Assembly: GCF_000381265.1 (NCBI RefSeq) | Contig: NZ_KB906288.1 | Location: forward strand, 1 to 38,750 | Length of the DNA: 38,750 bases | Source of the DNA: Curvibacter lanceolatus ATCC 14669 | GTDB lineage: Bacteria > Pseudomonadota > Gammaproteobacteria > Burkholderiales > Burkholderiaceae_C | Direction of reading: 5' to 3' | Shown here: piece by piece, positions 23,893 to 31,950 of the stretch | Layout of the letters: each line of letters begins with the position of its first letter | How positions within the stretch are numbered: the first letter of the stretch is position 1 | Notes under the pieces: model-generated | Databases searched by the model: none | Seen by the model: the letters and a program-made list of their open reading frames with translations, nothing else | Told to the model about the DNA's origin: nothing | Translations under genes and position numbers: made by a program

Positions 23893-24219
23893 GTGGCGTA
23901 TTGCTCATTCTTCATGGCGGCATGGCTGCTGGCGATCACCCCTGGCCCCGGTATCGCCCAGGGGGTGGCCCGCACCGCGGCCGGAGGCCGAGCCGTCGGA
24001 TTGGCGTCCTGCCTGGGGTCGGCGCTGGGGGGGCTGGTCCACGTGCTGGCGGCGGCCTTTGGCCTGTCCCTGCTCGTCGCGCAGTCTGCGTGGGCATTCA
24101 GTGTTCTGAAATACACAGGCGCCGCTTGCCTTGGCTACCGGGGGTGCGCATGTTCGCCGTGCGCGATGGGCTTGATGCGGCGCCGACGCCGGGTTTGCAG
24201 GGGGCATTCACGCCCCCCT
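23893..24219 (+). pseudogene. LysE/RhtB amino-acid exporter, frameshifted and truncated
   Basis: From a GTG at 23893 the frame encodes FFMAAWLLAITPGPGIAQGV, LASCLGSALGGLVHVLAAAF and KYTGAACLGY, the first two membrane segments of a LysE-type exporter including the ITPGPG signature. At a G-run near 24140-24147 the match moves to the next frame (GVRMFAVRDGLDAAPTPG), indicating loss of one base. Similarity ends near 24200, where the 3' end of the TetR gene begins. About 105 of some 205 residues remain. It once followed the PaiB-like gene in the same operon. Not functional. Confidence 0.75.
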
Positions 24220-24834
24220 TCAACCTTCGTGAGCAGGCGCCCCATAGGCGGCCCAGAAAACACCGAGTGCGCGCTTGGCCGCCTCTGAGATCTCCTGCGG
24301 GGATGGCACCTGGATCACACCGAACAGGCGCTTGTGAAAAAACTGCGACTCCAACAATCCACGAAGGTGATCCGCCGCCATCGTGGTGTCGCAGCGCTGG
24401 AGCTCGCCCCGGTCGATGGCCAGGTTCAAGAACTCGACCACGGCATGGTCCGCCAGCCTGGGGCCTTGCTCGAACATGCGCTGGGCAAGCTGCTGGTCGA
24501 CCGAGCCCGCCACCACCAGTCGAAACAAGGCCAAGGCGTCGTCTGAGGTCGTGACGCTCAACATGGCTTCGGCAAAGGCCTGCAAGGTCTCTCGCATCGG
24601 CCCGGCCGGATCCAGTTGGCTGAAGGGCGTGTTGAACTGTGCGTCTGCCAGCGTTTGCACCGTCACCAGGAACAGGTCTTCCTTCGACTCAAAGTAGCCG
24701 TACAGGGTCGCTTTGGAGTAGCCCACGGTCTGGGCAATGTCGGACATCTTGGTGCCGGCATAGCCCTTCTCCAGAAAAACATGGGCTGCGGCCTGGACGA
24801 TGGCCTGGCGACGGGACTCGGTTTTGACGCGCAT
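24220..24834 (-). CDS. TetR/AcrR-family repressor of the RND efflux operon
   Basis: A 204-residue protein with the TetR HTH at about 8-55 (AIVQAAAHVFLEKGYAGTKM, then YSKATLYGYFESKEDLF) and an all-helical ligand-binding C-terminus (TetR_C subgroup with QFFHKRLFG). Divergent from the tripartite efflux operon, whose start lies 102 bases away, so it very probably represses the operon and is released by a pump substrate. Its 3' end abuts the broken LysE gene, marking a rearrangement junction. Confidence 0.92.
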   Translation of the reverse strand: MRVKTESRRQAIVQAAAHVFLEKGYAGTKMSDIAQTVGYSKATLYGYFESKEDLFLVTVQTLADAQFNTPFSQLDPAGPMRETLQAFAEAMLSVTTSDDALALFRLVVAGSVDQQLAQRMFEQGPRLADHAVVEFLNLAIDRGELQRCDTTMAADHLRGLLESQFFHKRLFGVIQVPSPQEISEAAKRALGVFWAAYGAPAHEG

Positions 24835-24874
24835 GGTTCACCCAACTTTACTTTTGTCTACGCAGCGGTTGTTT

Positions 24875-24928
24875 GCCTGGTTCAGGCGTACTTAAAAATA
24901 GACCCATAAGTTTAGTTATGGTTGGGTC
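24875..24928. promoter_or_regulatory. Candidate TetR operators in the divergent RND/TetR promoter region
   Basis: Two inverted repeats lie between the TetR and efflux genes: GCCTG-gtt-CAGGC (24875-24887), and GACCCATAA (24901-24909) facing TTATGGTTGGGTC (24916-24928), the latter with a 2-base insertion in one arm. The second ends 8 bases before the ATG of the outer-membrane factor. Either could be the repressor site. Confidence 0.4.
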
Positions 24929-24936
24929 TGTTCACA

Positions 24937-26346
24937 ATGCAAATTTTCAAGTCGCTGCGCCTGTCGATGGTCGTGGCCTGGGGGGCTTCCCTGTTGGTCG
25001 GCTGCGCCGCCGTCGGGCCGGACTACGTGAAGCCGGCCGTGGCCCTGCCCGAGGCCTGGCAGGCGCCGCGCCCCCATGGCGGGCAGTTGTCCCAGATGGC
25101 CGACTGGTGGGCCCAGTTCAAGGATCCGGTGCTCGCTGAGTTGCAGCGGGCCGCTCAGGCAGACAGCCCAAGTCTGGCCAAGGCCGCCGCAGCCATCCAG
25201 TCGGCCAGGGCCACGGTGACCGTGAACCGGTCTGCAGGCTTGCCTTCGGTCAGCGCCAATGCTTCGTCCACCCGGTCGGCCGATCAAACCGGCGTCTCGG
25301 GCATCAGCACGGTGAACAGCGCCGGTCTGGACGCCAGTTGGGAGGTCGATCTGTTTGGCAGCGTGCGGCGCAACGTCGAATCGGGCCAGGCCTCGCTGCA
25401 GGCCAAGCAGGCCGACTGGCACGATGCCCGCATCAGCCTGGCGGCTGAAGTGGCCGGCGACTACGTGGACTACCGGGCGTGCCGTCTCAAGCAGGCGGCG
25501 TACCAGGACCAGGCCCTGTCTTATCGGCAGACACTGAAGTTGACCCGTGTCTCGGTTCAGTCCGGTTTGGGCGCGCCCTCGGATCTGATGCTGGCTCAGG
25601 CTGGCGCGGCATCCGCCTCAGCCAATGCCAGGGCGCAGCAGGCCAGTTGCGACCTGTTGATCAAGACCCTGGTGGCCGCCACCGGGCTTGCCGAGCCGCA
25701 GGTGCGCAGCTTGTTGGGCGAGGGGGCCGGCGCATTGCCCAGCCCCGCAGATTTTTCTTTGGACGCCCTGCCTGCCAGCGTGATCGCTCAACGCCCGGAT
25801 GTGATCTCGGCAGAGCGGCAGGTGGCCTCGACGCTGGCCAAGATCGGTGTTGCCGAGGCCAACCGGTGGCCCACGTTCACCATCACTGGCTCGATCGCCG
25901 CGGCCAGCACGGCGGGGGTGGCCAGTACGCCGTGGTCCTTGGTGCCCGCGATCTCGCTACCGATCTTTCAGGGAGGCGCCCTGACGGCCAAGGTGAACAG
26001 CGCCCGAGCCGACTACGACAGTGCAGTGGCCAGCTACAAAAGCACCGTGCGCAACGCAGTGCTTGAGGTGGAACAGGCATTGGTCAACCTGGACAGCGCG
26101 GCCGACCGTGAGCGCGATGCGCAGACCAGTGCCGAGCAGTACCGCCACTATGTGGCGGCCTCGGAAACCAGCTGGCGCGCCGGCCTGGGCAGCCTGCAGG
26201 ATCTGGAGACGGCGCGGCGCTCTTACCTGTCGGCAGAGCTGACCCGCATCGAGCTGCAGCAATCTCGCGTGACCCAGTGGATCACGCTTTACAAAGCCAT
26301 CGGTGGCGGCTGGCAAAGCGCTCAGGCGCCCGGAGAAAAATCATGA
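24937..26346 (+). CDS. RND efflux outer-membrane factor (NodT-type lipoprotein)
   Basis: A 469-residue TolC-like channel subunit. The N-terminus has a lipoprotein signal with lipobox LVGC (Cys near residue 23), then AAVGPDYVKPAVALPEAW, typical of the NodT family. Two OEP repeats follow, rich in Ala and Gln coiled-coil helices, with the phrases ASWEVDLFGSVRR and IAQRPDVISAERQVASTLAK. It forms the exit duct through the outer membrane. The ATG at 24937 has no strong ribosome-binding site. Its stop overlaps the adaptor start by four bases. An outer-membrane gene placed first in the operon is less common than last. Confidence 0.94.
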   Translation: MQIFKSLRLSMVVAWGASLLVGCAAVGPDYVKPAVALPEAWQAPRPHGGQLSQMADWWAQFKDPVLAELQRAAQADSPSLAKAAAAIQSARATVTVNRSAGLPSVSANASSTRSADQTGVSGISTVNSAGLDASWEVDLFGSVRRNVESGQASLQAKQADWHDARISLAAEVAGDYVDYRACRLKQAAYQDQALSYRQTLKLTRVSVQSGLGAPSDLMLAQAGAASASANARAQQASCDLLIKTLVAATGLAEPQVRSLLGEGAGALPSPADFSLDALPASVIAQRPDVISAERQVASTLAKIGVAEANRWPTFTITGSIAAASTAGVASTPWSLVPAISLPIFQGGALTAKVNSARADYDSAVASYKSTVRNAVLEVEQALVNLDSAADRERDAQTSAEQYRHYVAASETSWRAGLGSLQDLETARRSYLSAELTRIELQQSRVTQWITLYKAIGGGWQSAQAPGEKS

Positions 26347-27518
26347 AGTGGATGACGACCCCCCGACGTCGCTGGACGGCCCTGGCCTCGGCAACCCTGC
26401 TGCTCGTCTGTGTTGGCACCGCCCTGCAGGTGCATTCTCAGCAAAGCGCTGCAGCGGCCAGCGCCGCCACGCCCGACGCGGCGCGAACGGCCCTGACCGT
26501 GCAGACCACCCGGCCCAGCACCCAGAACTGGCCGCTGACGGCCACCGCCAATGGCACGGTGACGCCCTGGCAAGAGGCCGTGGTGGGCGCCCAGACCGGT
26601 GGCCTGAGGGTGGCCAGGTTGCGCGCCGAGGTGGGCGACCAGGTGCGTGCCGGCCAGGTGCTGGCCGAACTGGTGAGCGATGCGGCCAGCGTGGAGCTGC
26701 GCCGCCTGGAGGCCAACCTGGCTTCTGCCCGGGCCAGCCTGGCCCAGGCCAAGGGCAATGCCGACCGGGCCCGCGTGGCACGGCAGGGCGCCGCCATTTC
26801 CGACCAGGCCTACAACGAGTACCTGAACAACGAATTGGCCGCCCAGGCCAGCGTGGACAGCAGCCAGGCCCAGGTGGATGCCCAGCGCATCGTGCTGGAC
26901 CACACCCGCATCGTGGCGGTGGACGACGGGGTGATCACCTCGCGCACGGCGGTGCTGGGCAAGGTGGTGGCCAGTGGCGACGAGATGTTCCGAATGATCC
27001 GCCAGGGCCGGCTCGAATGGCAGGCCGAGCTGGATGCCGCTCAGCTCGGGCGCATCCAGCCGGGTCACAGTGCCAGCATCAAGTTGCCCACCGGTGGGGT
27101 CGTCAACGGCAAGGTGCGGGCGGTGGCCCCCCATCTGTCCACCTCTACCGGCCGGGGCATCGTCTACGTGAGCCTGCCGGCTTCGCAGGCCAAGGCCGGC
27201 ATGTTTGCCAGTGGCAGCATCGAACTGGGCAGCGCGCCGGCCCTCACCGTGCCGCAATCGGCCGTGGTGCTGGGCGACGGCTACAACTATGTGTTTGAGC
27301 TCGGCAGCGATGAGCGCGTCACGCGGCGCGGTGTGCGCGTGGGGCGGCGCGTGGGTGACCGGGTTGAAATCGTCGAGGGTCTGGGGGCCCAGGCCCGCAT
27401 CGTCAGCTCGGGGGGCGCTTTCCTGGCCGATGGCGACAAGGTGGCCACGGCCACCCAAGCCCAGGCCCAGCCCCAGACCCCGGCGGCGGCCAGCCGCCGT
27501 GAGGAGACCCCGCGATGA
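26343..27518 (+). CDS. RND efflux periplasmic adaptor (membrane fusion protein)
   Basis: A 391-residue adaptor. A basic N-terminus followed by a hydrophobic segment (about 12-30) anchors or exports it. The lipoyl half-motifs (VGAQTGGLRVARLRAEVGDQ, VRAGQVLAEL) frame a short helical hairpin (about 120-180), then DDGVITSRTAVLGKVVASGD and the beta-barrel. The C-terminus ends in a low-complexity tail rich in Gln, Ala and Pro. It links the inner-membrane pump to the outer-membrane factor. Overlaps both neighbours by four bases, so the three subunits are translationally coupled. Confidence 0.94.
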   Translation: MKWMTTPRRRWTALASATLLLVCVGTALQVHSQQSAAAASAATPDAARTALTVQTTRPSTQNWPLTATANGTVTPWQEAVVGAQTGGLRVARLRAEVGDQVRAGQVLAELVSDAASVELRRLEANLASARASLAQAKGNADRARVARQGAAISDQAYNEYLNNELAAQASVDSSQAQVDAQRIVLDHTRIVAVDDGVITSRTAVLGKVVASGDEMFRMIRQGRLEWQAELDAAQLGRIQPGHSASIKLPTGGVVNGKVRAVAPHLSTSTGRGIVYVSLPASQAKAGMFASGSIELGSAPALTVPQSAVVLGDGYNYVFELGSDERVTRRGVRVGRRVGDRVEIVEGLGAQARIVSSGGAFLADGDKVATATQAQAQPQTPAAASRREETPR

Positions 27519-30500
27519 ACTTCTCCGCCTGGGCCATCCACAAGCCCACGCCCACTCTGCTGCTGTTCATCCTGCTGACGGTGCTGGGCTTTCTGGGGCT
27601 GCACCAGCTGGGCATCCAGAAGTTCCCGGACATGGACCTGCCCACCATCAAGATCAGTGCCACCCTGGAAGGGGCGGCACCCGCGCAGCTCGAGACCGAG
27701 GTGGCGCGCAAGATCGAGAACAAGCTGGCGTCGATCAGCCGGCTGGACCACGTCACCACCACCATCTCGGACGGCGCTGTGGCCATCTCGGTCAGCTTCG
27801 ACATCGCCAAGAACGCCGAAGAGGCCCTCAATGAGGTGCGCAATGCGGTCGACAGCGTCAAGGCCGAACTGCCCACCGCCATGGCGGCGCCCACCGTGGC
27901 CAAGGTGAGCACGGCGGGCTCGGCCCTGCTGACCTACACGGTACAGAGCGACCGGCTCAATGAATTTGAAGCCTCCTGGTTTGTCGACAACAACATCGCC
28001 AAGGCCATGCTCGCCGTCAAGGGCGTTGCCCAGGTGCAGCGCGTGGGTGGGGTAGACCGCGAAATCCAGGTCGACCTGGACCCGGCCGCCATGGCCGGCC
28101 TGCAGGTGAATGCGGCCAATGTGTCGAGCCTGCTGAAATCGATCGAGAAGGACTACTCCGGTGGCCGGGGCGATGTGGGTGGCGCACGCCAGTCCATGCG
28201 CATCCTGGGCGCGGCGGCTTCGGCACAGGACATCGCGGCCCTGACCTTGCCCCTGTCCGATGGCCGCCGGGTGCGCCTGGACCAGGTGGCCCGGATCAGC
28301 GACACCCATGCCGACCGCAGCACCCGTGCCTATTTCAACGGCAAGCCGGTGATCGGCTTTCAGATCACGCGCTCCAAGGGCTTCTCGGACGAGGGCGTGG
28401 CCCGCTCCGTGCGCGCCGCCGTGGCCGAGTTTGCCGCCGCCAACCCCCACGTCACGATCCAGGAGGCCTACAACACCGTCACCCCGGTGGAAGAGAACTA
28501 CAAGGGCTCGATGCAGCTGCTGTACGAGGGCGCAGCACTGGCTGTGGTGGTGGTGTGGTGGTTTCTGCGTGACAAGCGTGCCACCCTGATCTCGGCCGCT
28601 GCCTTGCCCATCTCGATGGTGCCGACGTTCGCGGTCATGCAATGGGCCGGCTTCTCGTTGAACACCGTGTCGCTGCTGGCCCTGGCCCTGGTCGTGGGCA
28701 TTCTGGTGGACGATGCGATCGTTGAGGTCGAGAACATCGTGCGCCACCTGAAGGCCGGAAAATCGCCCAAGCAGGCGGCCGAAGAGGCCGCTGGCGAGAT
28801 CGGGCTGGCCGTGATCGCCACCACCCTGACGCTGGCCGCGGTGTTCCTGCCCACGGCCTTCATGGGCGGTATCCCGGGCTTGATCTTCCGCCAGTTCGGC
28901 ATCACGGCGGCCACGGCGGTGTTGATGTCGCTGCTGGTGGCGCGCCTGCTCACGCCCATGATGGCCGCCTACTTTCTCAAGGCCCCGACGCACGAGGAGG
29001 CGCCCGATGGCCCCATCATGTGCCGCTACCTGGGGTGGGTGAACCTGTGCCTGAGCCACCGCAAGACCACGGTGGCCGTGGCCGCCGCCATCTTTGCGCT
29101 GTCGCTGGCCCTGATGCCGCTGATCCACACCGAGTTCTTCCCGGCGGGAGACGACGGCCAGGTGCAGCTCACCCTGACCCTGCCCCCCGGCAGCACCCTG
29201 GACAACACCTCGGCCGTGGCCCTGCAGGCTGCCGACATCGCCCGTCAGTTGCCCGAGGTGAGCGATGTCTTCATCTCGGCCGGCACGGCCAGCTCAGGCG
29301 ACGGCATGGGGGCCTCCAGCACCGCCGACGTGACCAGCGCCGTACTGACGCTCAACCTCACCCCCCACGGCGAACGCCACCGCAAACAATCCGAGGTGGA
29401 AAGCGATCTGCGCCAACGCCTGCGTGCCCTGTCGGGCACCCGTGTCAGCGTGGGCAATGGCATGAGCGGCACCACCCTGACCCTGACACTGGCCAGCGAC
29501 GACGCCGGTGCCCTGAGCCGGGCCGCCAATGCCGTTGAAAAAGACCTGCGGGGCCTGCAGGGGCTGGGCAACGTCACCTCCAGCGCGGCGCTGCAGCAGC
29601 CCGAGGTGCAGGTGCTGCCCGACTTTGCCCGTGCCGCCGCCCTGGGGGTGGCCACCTCCGACCTGGCCGACCTGATCCGCGTGGCCACCAATGGCGACTT
29701 CGGCACCAGCCTGGCCAAGCTCAACCTGCCCCAGCGCCAGGTGGCGGTGCGGGTGCGGCTCGATCCGGCGGTGCGCAGCGATCTGGCGACCCTCGCCCAG
29801 ATGCGCCTGCCGGCCACCAACGGCAGCGTGGCCCTGGCCTCGGTGGCCGAGGTGCAGATGGGTTCCAGCCCGGCGCAGATCAACCGCATCGACCGCGAAC
29901 GCAACGTGACCCTGACCATCGAGCTCAATGGCCAGACCCTGGGCGACGTGAACCGGGCCGTGATGAACCTGCCTTCGGTGCGCAAGCTGCCCCCGGGCGT
30001 GCACACCGTGGCCCAGGGCGACCTGCAGCGCATGTCCGAGATGTTCGGCAGCTTCGGCATGGCCATGGCCATCGGCGTGTTCTGCATCTATGGGGTGCTG
30101 GTGCTGCTGTTCCACGACTTTCTGCAGCCCGCCACCATCCTGGCCGCCTTGCCGCTGTCGCTGAGTGGCGCCGTCGCGGCCTTGCTGATCACGGGCAGCA
30201 GCTTCTCCATGCCCACCGTGATCGGCTTTGTGCTGTTGATGGGCATCGTGACCAAGAACTCGATCTTGCTGGTCGAGTACGCCATCATGGCCCGCCGCGA
30301 CCACGGCATGACGCGCCACGACGCCCTGGTGGACGCCTGCCACAAGCGGGCCCGGCCGATCGTCATGACCACCATCGCGCTGACGGCGGGCATGCTGCCG
30401 ATCGCCCTGGGGCTGGGCGCTGACCCCAGCTTCCGACAGCCGATGGCCATCGTGGTGATTGGTGGCGGTATCGCGTCGACGGCCCTCAGCCTGTTGGTGA

Positions 30501-30577
30501 TCCCGACCGTGTTCACCTATGTGGACGACTTGATGATCGGCCTGCGTGGCTGGTTCACCCGCCGGGTGAGCTCATGA
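27515..30577 (+). CDS. RND efflux pump, inner-membrane subunit
   Basis: A 1020-residue proton-driven pump of the HAE1/AcrB superfamily with twelve expected membrane helices and two large periplasmic loops. The proton-relay aspartates are Asp399 and Asp400 in LVDDAIVEVENIV (helix 4), and the partner lysine is Lys914 in GIVTKNSILLVEY (helix 10). The start MNFSAWAIHKPTPTLLLFIL and FPDMDLPTIKISATLEGAAP are typical. Slightly shorter than AcrB (1049). Last gene of the tripartite operon; the exported compounds cannot be predicted. Confidence 0.95.
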   Translation: MNFSAWAIHKPTPTLLLFILLTVLGFLGLHQLGIQKFPDMDLPTIKISATLEGAAPAQLETEVARKIENKLASISRLDHVTTTISDGAVAISVSFDIAKNAEEALNEVRNAVDSVKAELPTAMAAPTVAKVSTAGSALLTYTVQSDRLNEFEASWFVDNNIAKAMLAVKGVAQVQRVGGVDREIQVDLDPAAMAGLQVNAANVSSLLKSIEKDYSGGRGDVGGARQSMRILGAAASAQDIAALTLPLSDGRRVRLDQVARISDTHADRSTRAYFNGKPVIGFQITRSKGFSDEGVARSVRAAVAEFAAANPHVTIQEAYNTVTPVEENYKGSMQLLYEGAALAVVVVWWFLRDKRATLISAAALPISMVPTFAVMQWAGFSLNTVSLLALALVVGILVDDAIVEVENIVRHLKAGKSPKQAAEEAAGEIGLAVIATTLTLAAVFLPTAFMGGIPGLIFRQFGITAATAVLMSLLVARLLTPMMAAYFLKAPTHEEAPDGPIMCRYLGWVNLCLSHRKTTVAVAAAIFALSLALMPLIHTEFFPAGDDGQVQLTLTLPPGSTLDNTSAVALQAADIARQLPEVSDVFISAGTASSGDGMGASSTADVTSAVLTLNLTPHGERHRKQSEVESDLRQRLRALSGTRVSVGNGMSGTTLTLTLASDDAGALSRAANAVEKDLRGLQGLGNVTSSAALQQPEVQVLPDFARAAALGVATSDLADLIRVATNGDFGTSLAKLNLPQRQVAVRVRLDPAVRSDLATLAQMRLPATNGSVALASVAEVQMGSSPAQINRIDRERNVTLTIELNGQTLGDVNRAVMNLPSVRKLPPGVHTVAQGDLQRMSEMFGSFGMAMAIGVFCIYGVLVLLFHDFLQPATILAALPLSLSGAVAALLITGSSFSMPTVIGFVLLMGIVTKNSILLVEYAIMARRDHGMTRHDALVDACHKRARPIVMTTIALTAGMLPIALGLGADPSFRQPMAIVVIGGGIASTALSLLVIPTVFTYVDDLMIGLRGWFTRRVSS

Positions 30578-30580
30578 ACA

Positions 30581-30635
30581 GGGGGCGAGTGCCGATGGGT
30601 CGAATGGGCTGAGGCCCTGGCTTCAGCGCGCCCCC
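30581..30635. terminator. Nested hairpin between convergent RND and ATPase genes
   Basis: GGGGGCG (30581-30587) pairs with CGCCCCC (30629-30635), and inside it GCTGA (30608-30612) pairs with TCAGC. The structure lies exactly in the gap between two convergent genes and may terminate both, but there is no T-tract. Confidence 0.3.
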
Positions 30636-30636
30636 A

Positions 30637-31809
30637 TCAGCCCGCCCCGCGCGGCCCGTCCAGGGTCCGCAGCACATTGGCGCGGCTGGTGTAGGCCTCG
30701 GCCAGGAAGGGGTCGCTCACGCCATAGATGCCGTGGCCGTCACGCGCCAGGATGTTCGAGTCCACCAGCTGGTTGGCCATCTTCTGCACTTCTTCGGCGC
30801 CCACGGGGCGGCCGATCTCGGCGCTGTATTCGTCAAGCGTGGCCCCTGAAAAGACCTTCTTCACGCTCTGCCCACCTTGGCGGCACACGTAGCCGAAGAT
30901 CGCCAGCGCCAGGGGGCCCAGCTCATCGAGCCGCGCCAGGTCCACCGCGGCTGCGGATTGCCGCACGCCTTCGGTGATGGCGCGCAGGTCCTGGTCGGCC
31001 GCCACAAAATTGGGCGCCTGCTGAAGCGCCGCGAGCGCCTTCATGAGCTCTTCCGGCCGGCGCCCCAGGCGCACAAAGCACTCGAAGGCCACGGCCGCAC
31101 TGGGGGATCGTTCGCCCAGATCGGCCTCGTTCAGCAGCCACTCGACAAAGTCGATCTCCAGCACCGGAAAGTCTTCCGACATCGCGCCGTTGAAGGCCTG
31201 CTTGCCTTTGATCGTGAGCTCGCGCACCCGTGCCCGGTGCGAGCCCGTGCCGACAAACAGAAAATACCCAGGCGTGCTGGGGCTCAGGTTGATCTCATCG
31301 CGGGCCGCCTTCAGTGCCAGCAGCATGTCGTTGCCGTCGTCAGAGCCCATCGCGTGCTGCACTTCGTCGATGATGACCACGACATTGGTTTGGGCCACCT
31401 GCACCAGCTCAGAGAAGGCCCCGGCCAGGGTATTGCCCTCGGTCTTGCCCAGCTCGCTCAGGCTGAAGCCGAACTTGAACCCGCCCGCCCCCAGGTCCAG
31501 CCCCTTCAGGCGCTTCAGCACCCCGACCGCCTTCGAGTCGGCCCGCTGCAGATCGGTCAGCGTCTTGCGCACCGCGCCCAGCAGCAGGTCGCTGGGCTTG
31601 GCGGCCGTGTTGCTCCACAGATCCACATAGACCACGATGGCCCCCTGCGCCTCGAGTGTGGGAATCAGGTCGCCGCGCAGAAAGGTGGTCTTGCCGATGC
31701 GGCGCAAGCCACCCAGGAAGAGGCCAGAGCGCACTTTCTTCATCAGGCCCTTGGGGCGCAGCAGCTGATCCGCCATGTCCGCGGCGAGCGTCGGTCGATG
31801 GAAGGTCAT
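30637..31809 (-). CDS. Solitary AAA ATPase with C-terminal winged-helix-like region
   Basis: A 390-residue P-loop ATPase resembling archaeal-type AAA (AAA_16/STAND-like) proteins: Walker A LGGLRRIGKTTFL near 32-44, Walker B VVVIIDEVQHA near 143-153, and a sensor-like FVGTGSHRARV. The part after about residue 310 (KVFSGATLDEYSAEIGRPVG, then NQLVDSNILARDGHGIYGVS) looks like the winged helix seen at the end of such ATPases. An AGGA lies just before the ATG. No partner gene is adjacent: the RND operon converges on it, and upstream lies an unrelated monooxygenase. The promoter is overlapped by a long palindrome. Function unknown; some relatives act in phage defence or signalling, but nothing here proves that. 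Confidence 0.82.
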   Translation of the reverse strand: MTFHRPTLAADMADQLLRPKGLMKKVRSGLFLGGLRRIGKTTFLRGDLIPTLEAQGAIVVYVDLWSNTAAKPSDLLLGAVRKTLTDLQRADSKAVGVLKRLKGLDLGAGGFKFGFSLSELGKTEGNTLAGAFSELVQVAQTNVVVIIDEVQHAMGSDDGNDMLLALKAARDEINLSPSTPGYFLFVGTGSHRARVRELTIKGKQAFNGAMSEDFPVLEIDFVEWLLNEADLGERSPSAAVAFECFVRLGRRPEELMKALAALQQAPNFVAADQDLRAITEGVRQSAAAVDLARLDELGPLALAIFGYVCRQGGQSVKKVFSGATLDEYSAEIGRPVGAEEVQKMANQLVDSNILARDGHGIYGVSDPFLAEAYTSRANVLRTLDGPRGAG

Positions 31810-31820
31810 TCTTATCCTTT

Positions 31821-31856
31821 TTTATTGAATTCGGATAATTATCTCAATTCAATAAA
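31821..31856. promoter_or_regulatory. 36-bp AT-rich palindrome over the ATPase promoter
   Basis: Outer arms TTTATTGAATT (31821-31831) and AATTCAATAAA (31846-31856) are perfect inverted repeats, and the central GATAATTATC (31834-31843) is itself a palindrome on the same axis. Only two base pairs of the 18 fail to match. The site lies 12-47 bases before the ATPase start codon. It has no GC-rich stem, so it is an operator candidate rather than a terminator. Confidence 0.75.
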
Positions 31857-31866
31857 ATTGGGTAAA
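31838..31866 (-). promoter_or_regulatory. Sigma-70 promoter of the AAA ATPase gene
   Basis: On the reverse strand TTTACC (31861-31866) and GATAAT (31838-31843) are separated by exactly 17 bases. The -10 element lies in the centre of the palindrome at 31821-31856, so a bound protein would block initiation. The predicted leader is about 22 bases and includes AGGA before the ATG. Confidence 0.6.
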
Positions 31867-31950
31867 CAGGCCCGGCGGCTGACAGGCCAGGGCCTGGCCC
31901 CCCGCAAGGTGTCGAGCTGCACGGGCGTGGGCGGTCCGTCAGGCCAGGCC

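Noticed and set aside
21576-24116. Very long reverse-strand frame (846 codons) extending the MocR protein upstream
   Set aside because: The part beyond 23120 is antisense to the well-supported PaiB-like gene and LysE remnant; the GntR domain begins right after 23120.
27287-29128. Long reverse-strand frame opposite the RND genes
   Set aside because: A shadow caused by high GC at third positions; His/Gly/Gln-rich and antisense to clear RND pump sequence.
31821-31856. Palindrome considered as an XerCD dif-like site or a terminator
   Set aside because: There is no 6-8-bp spacer between XerC and XerD-like arms, and the arms are AT-rich without a T-tract pattern of an intrinsic terminator; overlap with a good promoter favours an operator.
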